From positions 1,054,001 to 1,118,000 of the forward strand of contig NC_014507.1 in the NCBI RefSeq assembly GCF_000147875.1: 64,000 bases of DNA, written 5' to 3'. The notes below the pieces were generated by a model. The model ran no database searches and was not told the DNA's origin. It saw nothing but the letters and a program-made list of their open reading frames with translations. The translations under genes and the position numbers were made by a program. Of the stretch, positions 17,855-27,165 are shown piece after piece; positions within the stretch are counted from its first letter, which is position 1, and each line of letters opens with the position of its first letter. The stretch comes from Methanolacinia petrolearia DSM 11571. GTDB taxonomy: Archaea; Halobacteriota; Methanomicrobia; Methanomicrobiales; Methanomicrobiaceae.

Positions 17855-19084
17855 TCAGGCCTTTGGCTCCTGCTGTGTCGAACAGTGGATTCCGCCTCCG
17901 CCGAAGTTGATCGCGATCGTATTCACCATAACGACGTCCCTCTCCGGGAAGAGCGATCTCAGGATCTCTTCCGCCTTCATATCCTTCTCTTTAAGGGATT
18001 CGGGCATACCCACGCCCCCCGTGTAATATTTCTGCCCGAGAACAAGACCGTTTGTTATCAGGAAATTGCAGTAGCTCTGTGCAGGAACGATCTTCACCGG
18101 CTCTCCAACGGGAAATACCGTTCCGTCGCGGGAGCAATATGAATCGGCAATACTGTTGTACGCCTCGTCTTCAGGCGTTGCAGTGAAATAAAGCATATCA
18201 GGAACAGGCATCCGAACGATATTGAACGGGTTTCCGTCCTGGTCGACGGAGTTTTTGAGGATTTCATAATTAACCTCCATCCGCCTCCTGTTCTCCGCTG
18301 CAACGGGATCGATCAAGGCCTCTTCTTCGGTAACTTCGGCAAGAATAATAGTGTCGGCCGATACGAACCGGCAGTACTCGTCCATGTGATTGTTCGCAGA
18401 GGCGCTCCTGAACGCTATGCCCTTCCCGTCCGGTCCGGGAAGAGCCGACTCGTCATACCTGTCGTCTTCGACCGTTCCCTGCTTCAGCCAGATCACGTTT
18501 GTAACCCCGAACAGGCGCTCGAACTCCTTTTCGAACTCTTCGCGGGCGAGATTGGGATTCCTCTGGAACTCGCAGGCCTCGGTTACTAGCAGGGTGCCTT
18601 TGCCGTTGAACTCACGATCCCCTCCTTCGCCGATGAGCCTCGTCATCACGCTTTCAAGGCCGAGATATTCCGCAACGTCCCTGTCGATCCTTTCCATCAT
18701 CCTCGACTGGGTGTCACATTCCGGGAAATACCCCCAGCAGTTGAACCCGAAATCGATGATTCTCTTCCCGCCCTCATCATTCACGACAAAGATCGGGCCG
18801 AAGTCCCTCCAGTAGAGCATCGTAAACGGCTGAACGTAATAAGAGATATTTTCCGAAGGGATATCGTTCTCCTTCAGGATATTCTGCACACGCAGCTTCC
18901 GGGCATCGTCGGGGACGCAGATAACCGTTTTTATCCTCCGCACAAGCTCTCCGACAATCTGAACGAAGACATCGTCCGTATAATATCCTATCACGTATTC
19001 TTTGGAGAGCCAGCCGATCCATACGGCCTCCTGTTCTTCGAACTCCCCCGGGAAGCGCCATCTGATATTATTGTTCGTATTCAT
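17855..19084 (-). CDS. aguA: Agmatine deiminase (peptidyl-arginine deiminase family)
   Basis: 409-residue PAD_porph-family enzyme converting agmatine to N-carbamoylputrescine and ammonia. The catalytic cysteine is in GGGGIHCSTQQEP at the C-terminus; other active-site motifs are YWRDFGPIF (near 110), GEGGDREFNGKG (near 165) and NNHMDEYCRF (near 250). The length is somewhat above the usual 360-370 residues. The ATG has GGAGAG upstream. In methanogens, arginine decarboxylase makes agmatine for polyamines; this enzyme would continue towards putrescine. Confidence 0.88.
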   Translation of the reverse strand: MNTNNNIRWRFPGEFEEQEAVWIGWLSKEYVIGYYTDDVFVQIVGELVRRIKTVICVPDDARKLRVQNILKENDIPSENISYYVQPFTMLYWRDFGPIFVVNDEGGKRIIDFGFNCWGYFPECDTQSRMMERIDRDVAEYLGLESVMTRLIGEGGDREFNGKGTLLVTEACEFQRNPNLAREEFEKEFERLFGVTNVIWLKQGTVEDDRYDESALPGPDGKGIAFRSASANNHMDEYCRFVSADTIILAEVTEEEALIDPVAAENRRRMEVNYEILKNSVDQDGNPFNIVRMPVPDMLYFTATPEDEAYNSIADSYCSRDGTVFPVGEPVKIVPAQSYCNFLITNGLVLGQKYYTGGVGMPESLKEKDMKAEEILRSLFPERDVVMVNTIAINFGGGGIHCSTQQEPKA

Positions 19085-19244
19085 CTAAATCTCTCCGTAA
19101 CCGGAAAGGGAATCACATAAAAAAACGAGATCAAATCCGGCGTCAATATTAGAATAAAACAGACGAATATAAAAAAAGGGCTTCTTTATGATTCCTTATT
19201 GAAAAAATTTAGGTTTTTGTCAGAAAAGATAGTGAAAAAACTAT

Positions 19245-20516
19245 CTATTCCTTCTTATCTTCCTTATCGCCGGTTCCCACGTCAACGGATTCTTCGGTCT
19301 TTTCTTCCTCAGGTTTCTCCTTATCGCCTGAATCTTCCTTTCCTGATTTCCCTTTCAGGACCACTTCCGCCTCAGCGATATCCTCGTCAGGCAGAACCTC
19401 ATCAGCCTTTATGTAGCTGTGATCGATAGTCTCCCCGGCTTCCAGCCTCTTGATCTTCGCGTACATCCACCCGAGTTCGTTCTCGCACTTCTTCGACTGG
19501 CAGTAATAATAGCCGAGTGCGAAAGAGAACACGCTCATAAGAACTGCAATTATACCGAGAATAATGAACTGGGCCGTGACATCGCAGCACACCGCAGTCG
19601 TGGCAGGATAGTAGACGACACTGCTCGTCTGGTTCGAACTCTGGTCAGGTTCTTCGGAAACTACAGCAGAGGAATCCGCAGCGTCGGATGTCTTGGAGAC
19701 ATCGTTCTTGAGATTGACAGCAAACGACCAGTCGTTATTCTCCTCGTCAAGTTCGTCCTCGGTCTCTGCCGCATCAAGAACGATAGTTATCTTATCGCCT
19801 TTCGAGACATTAGAGAGCGTAAAGAAGACCTTCTGCGATTCGCCTGCAGGGAGGATTCCGACAGGATTCCCGATGCCCATATCCTCATCGTTGAGCAGTA
19901 TTCCGCTCACCGTAGTATTTGCATCAAGGGGTCCGGTGTTTTTAACAATGTAATAAAATCTCAGGCCGTCTCCGTTCTCACCGGTCCCTGCCGTTCCCGC
20001 CTCTATAATCGTGAGATCCGCGAGGGGTATGTCTTCCTCTTCTACGTATATGTCGGCAGCAGCCCATTCTTCAGGATTATACTGGACTATGCCGTTTTTG
20101 TTCTGGATAGTGTATGAAGGCCAGATCCTCCAGGTTCCGGGTTTGTCAACCGTCAGTCTTGCCTTCATTATAATCGAATCACCGGGAGAGATGAACTGGC
20201 CGGTATACGCCTTTCCCGCCTCTACAAGATTGCCGTCGGGATCAAGTGCTGTAAAGTAAAGGCCTTTCGGAAGACTGATCAGCCTGTCGTAAAATCCTTC
20301 CGATGTAATTACATAGGACATTTCGAGAGTGTCGCCTGGATATATCTCGGGTCTTTCGGATGTTATTGTAAAATCACTCACTACAAACCGGTCTGATGAC
20401 ATATTCTGCCCTGACTGGGAATACTGGACGGTTTCTGCAGCGGATATGCACGGGATAACAAAAACCATTAAAAAAATAATTAAAGCGAATGAAAATTTTT
20501 TATTCAGTTTTAACAT
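19245..20516 (-). CDS. Secreted CARDB-domain surface protein with membrane anchor
   Basis: 423-residue exported protein. It has a signal peptide (KLNKKFSFALIIFLMVF, cleavage probably near CISAAE), an extracellular beta-rich part with a CARDB-like domain (LADLTIIEAGTAG to about residue 265), a serine-rich linker, a transmembrane helix (about 310-332) and a highly charged cytoplasmic tail rich in E, K and D. The start is the ATG with GGAGG seven bases upstream; an in-frame TTG two codons earlier is rejected. Function is probably cell-surface adhesion or structure; no enzymatic motif was seen. Confidence 0.8.
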   Translation of the reverse strand: MLKLNKKFSFALIIFLMVFVIPCISAAETVQYSQSGQNMSSDRFVVSDFTITSERPEIYPGDTLEMSYVITSEGFYDRLISLPKGLYFTALDPDGNLVEAGKAYTGQFISPGDSIIMKARLTVDKPGTWRIWPSYTIQNKNGIVQYNPEEWAAADIYVEEEDIPLADLTIIEAGTAGTGENGDGLRFYYIVKNTGPLDANTTVSGILLNDEDMGIGNPVGILPAGESQKVFFTLSNVSKGDKITIVLDAAETEDELDEENNDWSFAVNLKNDVSKTSDAADSSAVVSEEPDQSSNQTSSVVYYPATTAVCCDVTAQFIILGIIAVLMSVFSFALGYYYCQSKKCENELGWMYAKIKRLEAGETIDHSYIKADEVLPDEDIAEAEVVLKGKSGKEDSGDKEKPEEEKTEESVDVGTGDKEDKKE

Positions 20517-20651
20517 CAACAATCCTCCGAAATTAAGAAATATTTATCGGGTCTGCATATAACCTTTCCCAAAACCGGATTCTTAAGCTGTATGAGTAAG
20601 TCGTGGCCTATCAATCCACTTTTATTCTAACAGAACCTAAGTTAAACTAAA

Positions 20652-21434
20652 ATGAAACCCAAAGTCCTGCTTACAAACGACGACGGAGTAACATCCGCCG
20701 GCCTGTGGGCCGCATATGATGCACTCACCTCAATCGCCGATGTCACGGTCGTGGCTCCCTCCACGCAGCAGAGCGCCGTCGGCCGCTCGATATCCATCTT
20801 CGAGCCGATCAGGGCGACGAAGATCAGGATAAACGGAGTAGAAGCATATTCCGTCGGGGGAAAACCGACCGATTCGGTGATAATTGGAATATATGCGCTT
20901 GGAATAAAGCCGGACCTTGTCGTTTCGGGCATAAACATAGGCGAAAACCTCTCGTTCGAATCCATTATGACCTCGGGCACGGTAGGAGCTGCGCTCGAAG
21001 CCGCAAACCACGGTTTCCCTGCAGTTGCATTCTCGCTCCAGGTAGAGGACCAGGCAGATAAATTCGACGATCCGTTCTACTTCGACAGCAGTTTCGACGA
21101 GTCAAAAGAGATGGTCCGGAATATTTGCGGAAATGTCTTTGAAGGCGGTTTCCCGGAGAACATGGATCTTATCAATGTAAATATCCCGAAAAAAGTTACC
21201 GCCGGAATAGAGATTACAAGGCTTGCAGAGAAGCTCTTCGAGACTGGTGTCGAGAAACGCCTCGACCCGCGTGGGAAGCCTTATTACTGGATCAACGGGC
21301 CTCTCTACGACGAGGCTGAAGATGGAACTGATGTAAACGCTGTTGCAAATGGCAGGGTTTCGGTCACACCGATCACTCTTGATTCAACTGCTTTTAAAGG
21401 AATGGAGTCGCTGAAAAAACTGCTAAGGACATAA
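20652..21434 (+). CDS. surE: 5'/3'-nucleotidase SurE
   Basis: 260-residue SurE phosphatase acting on nucleoside monophosphates in the cytoplasm. The N-terminal LLTNDDGVTSAGLWA holds the metal-binding DD pair, followed by VVAPSTQQSAVGRSIS and VSGINIGENL, all family signatures. No ribosome binding site is visible before the ATG, and a TATA-like CTTTTATTC sits about 25 bases upstream, so the mRNA may be leaderless. The gene stands alone between convergent and divergent neighbours. Confidence 0.92.
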   Translation: MKPKVLLTNDDGVTSAGLWAAYDALTSIADVTVVAPSTQQSAVGRSISIFEPIRATKIRINGVEAYSVGGKPTDSVIIGIYALGIKPDLVVSGINIGENLSFESIMTSGTVGAALEAANHGFPAVAFSLQVEDQADKFDDPFYFDSSFDESKEMVRNICGNVFEGGFPENMDLINVNIPKKVTAGIEITRLAEKLFETGVEKRLDPRGKPYYWINGPLYDEAEDGTDVNAVANGRVSVTPITLDSTAFKGMESLKKLLRT

Positions 21435-21523
21435 AAACCCTGATCCCGAAAAAGCTTAACAACTTTTTGTGCATCCGCAGGTCCGGCCCCTGTATTAATA
21501 TTCTCTATGCATTAACCGGAAAC

Positions 21524-23002
21524 CTAACCCTGTATGGCCTTCGAAGCAGCAGAATCAGATCTGCTGTAGGCAAACCTGATGATAACGGTTATACCCGGAC
21601 CCCGGGTCATCCCGATATCGCCTTTGAGATTCTTTTCCACGATTAATGATAAAAACCTGGCTCCCAGCTCGTTTGAACAGGAGATCTCAAAATCACCGGA
21701 AAGTTCCAGGTCTCCGGAAGAAGCAGTTAATTTAACCATTCCTTCTCCATCCCTTTCCATTGAGATTCGAATCGTGACATCCTTTGCGGTACGGGTTGAG
21801 TGCATGAGCATACAGGAAAGCAATTCATTCAGTATAAGACCGACTGAAACTGATGTATCCAGATCAAAGTATTCATCGAATATATTCAGATCAAAGGATA
21901 ACCTGTAAGGAGCGGGGTGTGGAATGGATAAAGCCGGTATGAGAGTGTTTACCAGATTTTTGACATTGATCCGGCAATAATTTGCGTCCTTGTTTTCCAG
22001 GAGCATTTCATAGGCAGCTGCCATCGTAAATATGCGGTTATTCAGTTTTTCCAGTTCGGATTTAAGATTTTCATCGCAGGAGCATGATTGCTGGAGCTGA
22101 ACCAGGGCCGATATGATCTGGAGGTTGTTCCTGACCCTGTGATGAACCTCCCGGATAATTATATTTTTCTCTTCAAGGGCCTCATACAGGCATCTTTCGT
22201 ATTCCCGTAGTTCGGTAACGTCACGAATGGATTCGATAGCTCCCGTGACATTTCCATCTGCACCATAAAGCAGTGAAGCCTTCCCCCAAAAATGTCCTCC
22301 TTTACCGCCGTATATAAGCGGGAGGTGAACCTCGCCACTGATTGTCCCTTCATCGCTTTGTATATTTTTGTAACCGAACACGGCGCAATCATCCATGCTA
22401 TCGATCAGATCGACAAGCATAGGTCTTTTTTCGCCGTAAATAGCCTCTGAATAAAGAGAGTGATCTTTTCCAAGCATCTGTTGCCCTGGAATTCCGGTCA
22501 TCTTCTCCATTTCACTGTTTGAGACGATTGTTCTCCCTCCACTATCGATAACGAACGTTGCGTCAGGAAGGAATTCAGTGACGTTTCGGAACTGCCGGCT
22601 GACTTCCGGTAATTCTTTTTCTATCATCTTCATCTTTAAAACATGGCGAATCAGTCCTGTAAACATCGCAAGCCGGGCCCCAGGGTCTCCGTCTGTCCCG
22701 GGAAAGAGATCGGCTCTCTCATTAAGGGTACCCCGGACGATATCCCCGCTGCTTCTTCCGGTGAATATAATGAGGGGCATCTCGAATCCGCCGTTGCGAA
22801 CTGTCTTTAAAAAATCAGGTCCGTCTGTCTCAGGAATCTGGTAATTGAAGATTACGACATCATACCTGGAGCTTTTCATCCGTTCCAGTGCATCATGGGC
22901 CGATTTTACGGCATCAATAGAGAAACCGGGATTATTTTCAAGATCTGCTTTATTTATATCAAGAATCGGGTTTTCATTGTCTACAACCAGTACCTGCATC
23001 AT
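21524..23002 (-). CDS. Receiver-PAS-HisKA_2 sensor protein with degenerate receiver and ATPase
   Basis: About 492 residues: an N-terminal receiver-like domain (1-125), a PAS domain (about 140-265, VTEFLPDATFVIDSGG), and a HisKA_2 histidine region with EVHHRVRNNLQIISALVQLQ followed by an ATPase-like domain. The receiver keeps MQVLVVDNE and the PETDG loop, but the phospho-acceptor Asp is Asn (VVIFNYQIP, N53). In the ATPase, the N-box reads NELLSCMLMHS instead of NELxSNxLKHA, and the DxGxG loop is not recognisable. It may be a sensor without normal phosphotransfer, or a scaffold. ATG at 23002 was preferred to a TTG three codons upstream. Confidence 0.8.
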   Translation of the reverse strand: MMQVLVVDNENPILDINKADLENNPGFSIDAVKSAHDALERMKSSRYDVVIFNYQIPETDGPDFLKTVRNGGFEMPLIIFTGRSSGDIVRGTLNERADLFPGTDGDPGARLAMFTGLIRHVLKMKMIEKELPEVSRQFRNVTEFLPDATFVIDSGGRTIVSNSEMEKMTGIPGQQMLGKDHSLYSEAIYGEKRPMLVDLIDSMDDCAVFGYKNIQSDEGTISGEVHLPLIYGGKGGHFWGKASLLYGADGNVTGAIESIRDVTELREYERCLYEALEEKNIIIREVHHRVRNNLQIISALVQLQQSCSCDENLKSELEKLNNRIFTMAAAYEMLLENKDANYCRINVKNLVNTLIPALSIPHPAPYRLSFDLNIFDEYFDLDTSVSVGLILNELLSCMLMHSTRTAKDVTIRISMERDGEGMVKLTASSGDLELSGDFEISCSNELGARFLSLIVEKNLKGDIGMTRGPGITVIIRFAYSRSDSAASKAIQG

Positions 23003-23113
23003 GTGCCCCAAAGGTTCATAGAGAAAACAATTATAAATCTTTTCTGGTAATTAAGGCATCAATATTTCAAAACGGATCCAAAAAGAGATTAATCCGGTAA
23101 AAAGGGATGGATT

Positions 23114-23590
23114 CTATGAAATTTTTTCCAGTGCCTGTTTCATCGCATCAAGCGCTGAAGAGTCTTTTTCGATCTTCACAGCAGTTTCAAGGGCTGCCTT
23201 TGCGCTTGACGACACTCCGATATTGCCTAGCGACACAGCGGTTATCCTCCGGACATATTCGTTTTTGTCCCTGAGAAGGGGGAGAAGAGAGATCGACGAC
23301 TCCTTCTGACCGAACATCCCGAGGCCTTTTGCCGCCATGTAACGGACATGGTCCTTTTCGTCATGAAGCGATCCGGTAAGTGCGCTCAGCGCACGCTCAT
23401 CACCGATTAGGCCGAGGGCCTCCGCCGCCCTGTACCTGATAACCCACGAATCATCGTCGAGAAGATTTATCAGCGGTATGACGGCGGTCTTCCCGCATTC
23501 GACAAGCTCCTCAATGCATTTTGCCCTCTCAGCCTTGTCCGGCCCGTAAAGTCCCTCGATCAGGAGACCGATTCTCTCGCTTTTGCACAT
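23114..23590 (-). CDS. HEAT-repeat protein
   Basis: 158-residue alpha-solenoid protein with at least four HEAT/PBS-lyase-type repeats, e.g. AVIPLINLLDDDSWVIRYRAAEALGLIG and the following ALSALTGSLHDEKDHVRYMAAKGLG. Such proteins act as protein-binding scaffolds; members near phycobilin lyases are enzymes, but nothing here points to that. It lies 48 bases downstream of the condensation-domain gene on the same strand and may be co-transcribed with it. Confidence 0.8.
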   Translation of the reverse strand: MCKSERIGLLIEGLYGPDKAERAKCIEELVECGKTAVIPLINLLDDDSWVIRYRAAEALGLIGDERALSALTGSLHDEKDHVRYMAAKGLGMFGQKESSISLLPLLRDKNEYVRRITAVSLGNIGVSSSAKAALETAVKIEKDSSALDAMKQALEKIS

Positions 23591-23638
23591 TGGAAAATAC
23601 TTGGTGAGAACAGGAGATATAATTGTAAGATCGGGAGT

Positions 23639-24928
23639 TCAGGGGAGAAGCCTGTCGATAATGTCGAGGAATTTGTCTATGGTCCCGGCAGAATACGGTC
23701 CCTCCTCGTACCCGCACTGGATCGAAAGCGATCCCTTCCACGTGGACGCACACAGGAGAAAACCGGGCGGCCAGCAGATTACGGGGAGGAACAATGCATA
23801 TTCTATATTCATGACTGAACCGGGATCAAACCTCCCGTCGTCGATTACTCCGATGTTGGAAAAGACAGGATTCTTGAGTGTCGTCGTATCATAACCTGAG
23901 AGGATCTCGTTAAAAAAGTTCCTTACGGCACCTAATCCGCTGTCATAGAGATCTTCGTAGAACATTATATCAAATGCACCGAACGCCCCGGCCTTCCTCC
24001 CCTTCGTTATCTCCGCGACCTTTCGCACGGCATCTCCCAGTTCTTCACCTTCCACTGCCACGATCTCAATCATCTCCGCGATCGAGAGATTTTCGACCGA
24101 ATACTCCCATGTTCGCCGGAGATGCCGCCTCATATCGGCAGACGAAAGAACGCCCCTCAAATTATCCAGGTCGGACGGATCGTCCCTGAGTTCGATGAGA
24201 GCAAGGATGTATGCCGCGATCAGGACATCGTTTACAGTCGCACCATATCTCTTTCCAAACTCCTTCACCGCCGGGAGCCTTTCTTCCGGAAAGATCCTGA
24301 ACGCATACCGCGGAGTTCCGCGTCCCGTGTAATCGAACGGAAACACCCACCGGTCGACAATTCTCTTATCTCTTCCGGCCTCTTTCTTAATCTCGTCTTC
24401 AGAAAACTTATCGAGGATCTTATTCGCATCCCTGTCGTACCAGCCCCTGAATTCAGGTACATAAGCAGGGTCTTCGCCGAGCTTCCGGTAGACCGTAAAG
24501 AGTAACGATGCAAGATCGATAAGCCCGTGGACATCGCTGCACCCGTGGTGGATGCTTACGGTGACGACGTCGCCTTTTCCTTCCGCCCGGAATATCGCTG
24601 CAGCGGCAGGAGGGCCGGAATATACATCCACGAATCCCGGGGGAACATCAGGGGGCGCCAGGTCTCCCCCGTCCACCGTATGAATAGCGAACGCCTTTTC
24701 GTATTTTTCCCGCGGAATCCTCTCCCAGTACGCGACACCGTTCTCCTCCGTGTAACGAGACGAAAGATAAGGATCTGATTCAAGGACGAGTATGAAGGCG
24801 GATCTGAATCTCTCCTCGTCGATCCGGCCGTCGAGACTGAAGCATAGGTGCATCGTCGGGTCGTAGATCTTGTCGAAGTATATATTGAATATGTCAAAAG
24901 GCGGGGCAGGGGCTCTTTCGGGACTCAT
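23639..24928 (-). CDS. Condensation-domain-like acyltransferase
   Basis: 429-residue protein of the NRPS condensation/alcohol acetyltransferase superfamily (COG4908-like). The catalytic motif HHxxxDxxG is seen as IHHGCSDVHG near residue 130, followed by a second half with GATVNDVLIAAYILAL near residue 235. It is stand-alone: no adenylation or carrier domain is encoded nearby, so the acyl donor and acceptor are unknown; lipid or small-molecule acylation is possible. It diverges from rsgA; TATA-like ACTATATAG lies close to the start. Confidence 0.75.
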   Translation of the reverse strand: MSPERAPAPPFDIFNIYFDKIYDPTMHLCFSLDGRIDEERFRSAFILVLESDPYLSSRYTEENGVAYWERIPREKYEKAFAIHTVDGGDLAPPDVPPGFVDVYSGPPAAAAIFRAEGKGDVVTVSIHHGCSDVHGLIDLASLLFTVYRKLGEDPAYVPEFRGWYDRDANKILDKFSEDEIKKEAGRDKRIVDRWVFPFDYTGRGTPRYAFRIFPEERLPAVKEFGKRYGATVNDVLIAAYILALIELRDDPSDLDNLRGVLSSADMRRHLRRTWEYSVENLSIAEMIEIVAVEGEELGDAVRKVAEITKGRKAGAFGAFDIMFYEDLYDSGLGAVRNFFNEILSGYDTTTLKNPVFSNIGVIDDGRFDPGSVMNIEYALFLPVICWPPGFLLCASTWKGSLSIQCGYEEGPYSAGTIDKFLDIIDRLLP

Positions 24929-25060
24929 GAATTCACTATATAGAGATTGTTTCCGGGGTTATTAGAAGATAGCTGACGGGAACTGAAAAACAGGAACGCG
25001 GCCACTTCGTCTCCGGCACATTGTATTTTTTAATCCCGCGGAGCCGATAATTACAGAGAG

Positions 25061-26164
25061 ATGGTTCATATGAATTCGGATTCAGGAGAGAAGATTCGGC
25101 CGCAGAAATATAAATTGGAAGACCTGGGGTGGGACGATTCGCTTGCTTCGGCATTTGAAAAATACGGCGGGTCCTATGTTCCGGGAAGAGTATCGAGCCG
25201 GCACAAGACGGTTTTCGACGTGATAACCTGCCGGGGGTCTGTGCAGGCGGGAGCTTCCGGGGCTCTTCACAGGATCGGAAAGTTTCCGGCGGTCGGCGAT
25301 TTCGTAGTCCTTCTCCCGGTGCCGGAGGCAGGCACATATACCATAGTGGATATCCTGCCCCGGAAGACGGTGTTTAGCCGCGGAGTTCCCGGAAAGGACG
25401 GGAGCGACCAAGTGATCGCCGCAAATATCGATACGGTCTTTATAGTAACTGCAATCGGACCCGACTTCAACTCCCGGCGAATAGAGAGATATCTCGCCAT
25501 CGTCCATTCTTCCGGTGCGAAGCCTGTTATTCTCATCAACAAGGCAGACCTTTCGGAAGACCCGGACTCGGTTATCGATTCGCTTTCCCTGTCGGCATCC
25601 GGGGTGCCGGTAATAGCGATCAGCGCCCTCATGCAATCCGGACTATCACAACTCGAACAGTTCCTCTCGCCCGGCACAACCGTCGCCCTCATCGGTTCTT
25701 CGGGAGTCGGCAAATCCACGCTGATAAACGCCCTCCTGAAAAAAGAGGTTCAGGCCACAGGGGGTAATCGTGAATCCGACGGGAAAGGACGCCACAAAAC
25801 CACCGTCAGGCAACTATTCATTCTCGACAACGGAGCGCTTGTCATCGACAACCCGGGACTGAGAGAGGTCGGGCCGGGCACTTCGGGCTCGGGGATGAGC
25901 GAGGCATTCCACGACATCATCGAACTTGCAGCAGGGTGCAGGTTTTCCGATTGCAGGCACGAGAACGAACCGGGCTGTGCGGTCCGCAAGGCGGTTGAAG
26001 ACGGCGTTCTCCCGCAGGAGCGTCTCGACAACTATCTAAGGCTCTCAAGGGAGCTTGAATTCCAGCAGGAAAAGGCGGAGATCGGCTCTGCAAGACTTGA
26101 GCGGAAAAGATGGAAGGGGATCAGCAAGGCGGCACGGGATATCGGCGAACTGAAAAAAAGGTAA
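25061..26164 (+). CDS. rsgA: Ribosome small-subunit GTPase RsgA
   Basis: 367-residue circularly permuted GTPase with an N-terminal OB-fold (about 30-110), G4 INKADL, G1 [10 protein letters not shown]3 DNPGLRE and the C-terminal zinc motif [14 protein letters not shown]. In bacteria RsgA assists late maturation of the 30S subunit. It is uncommon in archaea and was probably acquired from bacteria, although codon use here looks like that of its neighbours. A second in-frame ATG three codons downstream is an alternative start. Confidence 0.9.
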   Translation: MVHMNSDSGEKIRPQKYKLEDLGWDDSLASAFEKYGGSYVPGRVSSRHKTVFDVITCRGSVQAGASGALHRIGKFPAVGDFVVLLPVPEAGTYTIVDILPRKTVFSRGVPGKDGSDQVIAANIDTVFIVTAIGPDFNSRRIERYLAIVHSSGAKPVILINKADLSEDPDSVIDSLSLSASGVPVIAISALMQSGLSQLEQFLSPGTTVALIGSSGVGKSTLINALLKKEVQATGGNRESDGKGRHKTTVRQLFILDNGALVIDNPGLREVGPGTSGSGMSEAFHDIIELAAGCRFSDCRHENEPGCAVRKAVEDGVLPQERLDNYLRLSRELEFQQEKAEIGSARLERKRWKGISKAARDIGELKKR

Positions 26165-26256
26165 AAACCTACAGCCCTGAAGACGATTCATTTTTTCACT
26201 TTGTAAAATGTAATGAGACCTAAAGAAAACGCTGACAGATACCAGGAGGAAGATCG

Positions 26257-27078
26257 ATGAAAATTCTGACACTTTATTACTCGGCAACAGGCAACACGGA
26301 AAAGATCGCAGATGTAATTACCAAAAAACTGAGAGAACTCGGGGCGGATGCGGAGAGAAAAGATATCACCCCGTATAATACAAGACAAAACGAGATCGAC
26401 CTGTCACCCTATGATGCCGTAATATTTGGATTTCCGGTATACTCGTGGCGTGCCCCGCGGGAGGCCAGGGAATGGCTGTACACGCTGGACGGCAGAAATA
26501 TGAAATGCTCGATGTTTTTCACTTACGGGGGTTTCATCATTCATCCGGCCCACTACTCCACACAGCAGATACTGGAAAAACAGGGTTTCACCGTCGTTTC
26601 GTCTGCCGAATTTCTTGCACGGCACACCTTCAATCTCGGCGGATGGAAGGCGATGGAAGACAGGCCGAACGGGTCGGATTGCGAGGTGGCGGAAGAGTAT
26701 GCCGAACGAACGTACCGCAGGTTTACCGGAGAAGATAATGGAATCCTGCAGGACCTTGAAAAGACGGAGTATACCGAAGAGTTCCTGGACGAAATTGAAA
26801 AATTCAGGTTCAAAATTCTGACCCAACTCCCGACAAGAGAGGGTGCCGAATGCTCCCTGTGCGGAATATGCGAAGAATCCTGCCCTTCAGGTGCAATGGA
26901 TGCAGAGACCGGGGAGGCCGACCCGGAGAAGTGCACGGCCTGCCTTGCATGTGTTTCGAAATGCCCGGAAGACGCCCTGAAGATCAATGATATGAAAGGC
27001 AGCTGGGAATACAAGCTTAATATCGAGAATATATCCGTCGATGAGATGAACAAAAAGAAGAGCAGAATCTATCTTTGA
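26257..27078 (+). CDS. EFR1-type flavodoxin-ferredoxin fusion
   Basis: 273-residue electron-transfer protein: an N-terminal flavodoxin-like FMN domain (TLYYSATGNTEKIAD at residues 4-18, FGFPVYSWRAP near 60) joined to a C-terminal two-cluster ferredoxin (CSLCGICEESCP near 202 and CTACLACVSKCP near 228). An AGGAGGAAG ribosome binding site precedes the ATG. Redox partners are unknown; proteins of this architecture shuttle low-potential electrons in anaerobes. It stands alone. Confidence 0.88.
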   Translation: MKILTLYYSATGNTEKIADVITKKLRELGADAERKDITPYNTRQNEIDLSPYDAVIFGFPVYSWRAPREAREWLYTLDGRNMKCSMFFTYGGFIIHPAHYSTQQILEKQGFTVVSSAEFLARHTFNLGGWKAMEDRPNGSDCEVAEEYAERTYRRFTGEDNGILQDLEKTEYTEEFLDEIEKFRFKILTQLPTREGAECSLCGICEESCPSGAMDAETGEADPEKCTACLACVSKCPEDALKINDMKGSWEYKLNIENISVDEMNKKKSRIYL

Positions 27079-27165
27079 ACATTTTTTCAGATCTTTTTTA
27101 GAGCCACGGCAGTGAATTAAACCAACACCTTAATTTCCACAAATACCGCACAGATCTTTAGAATC

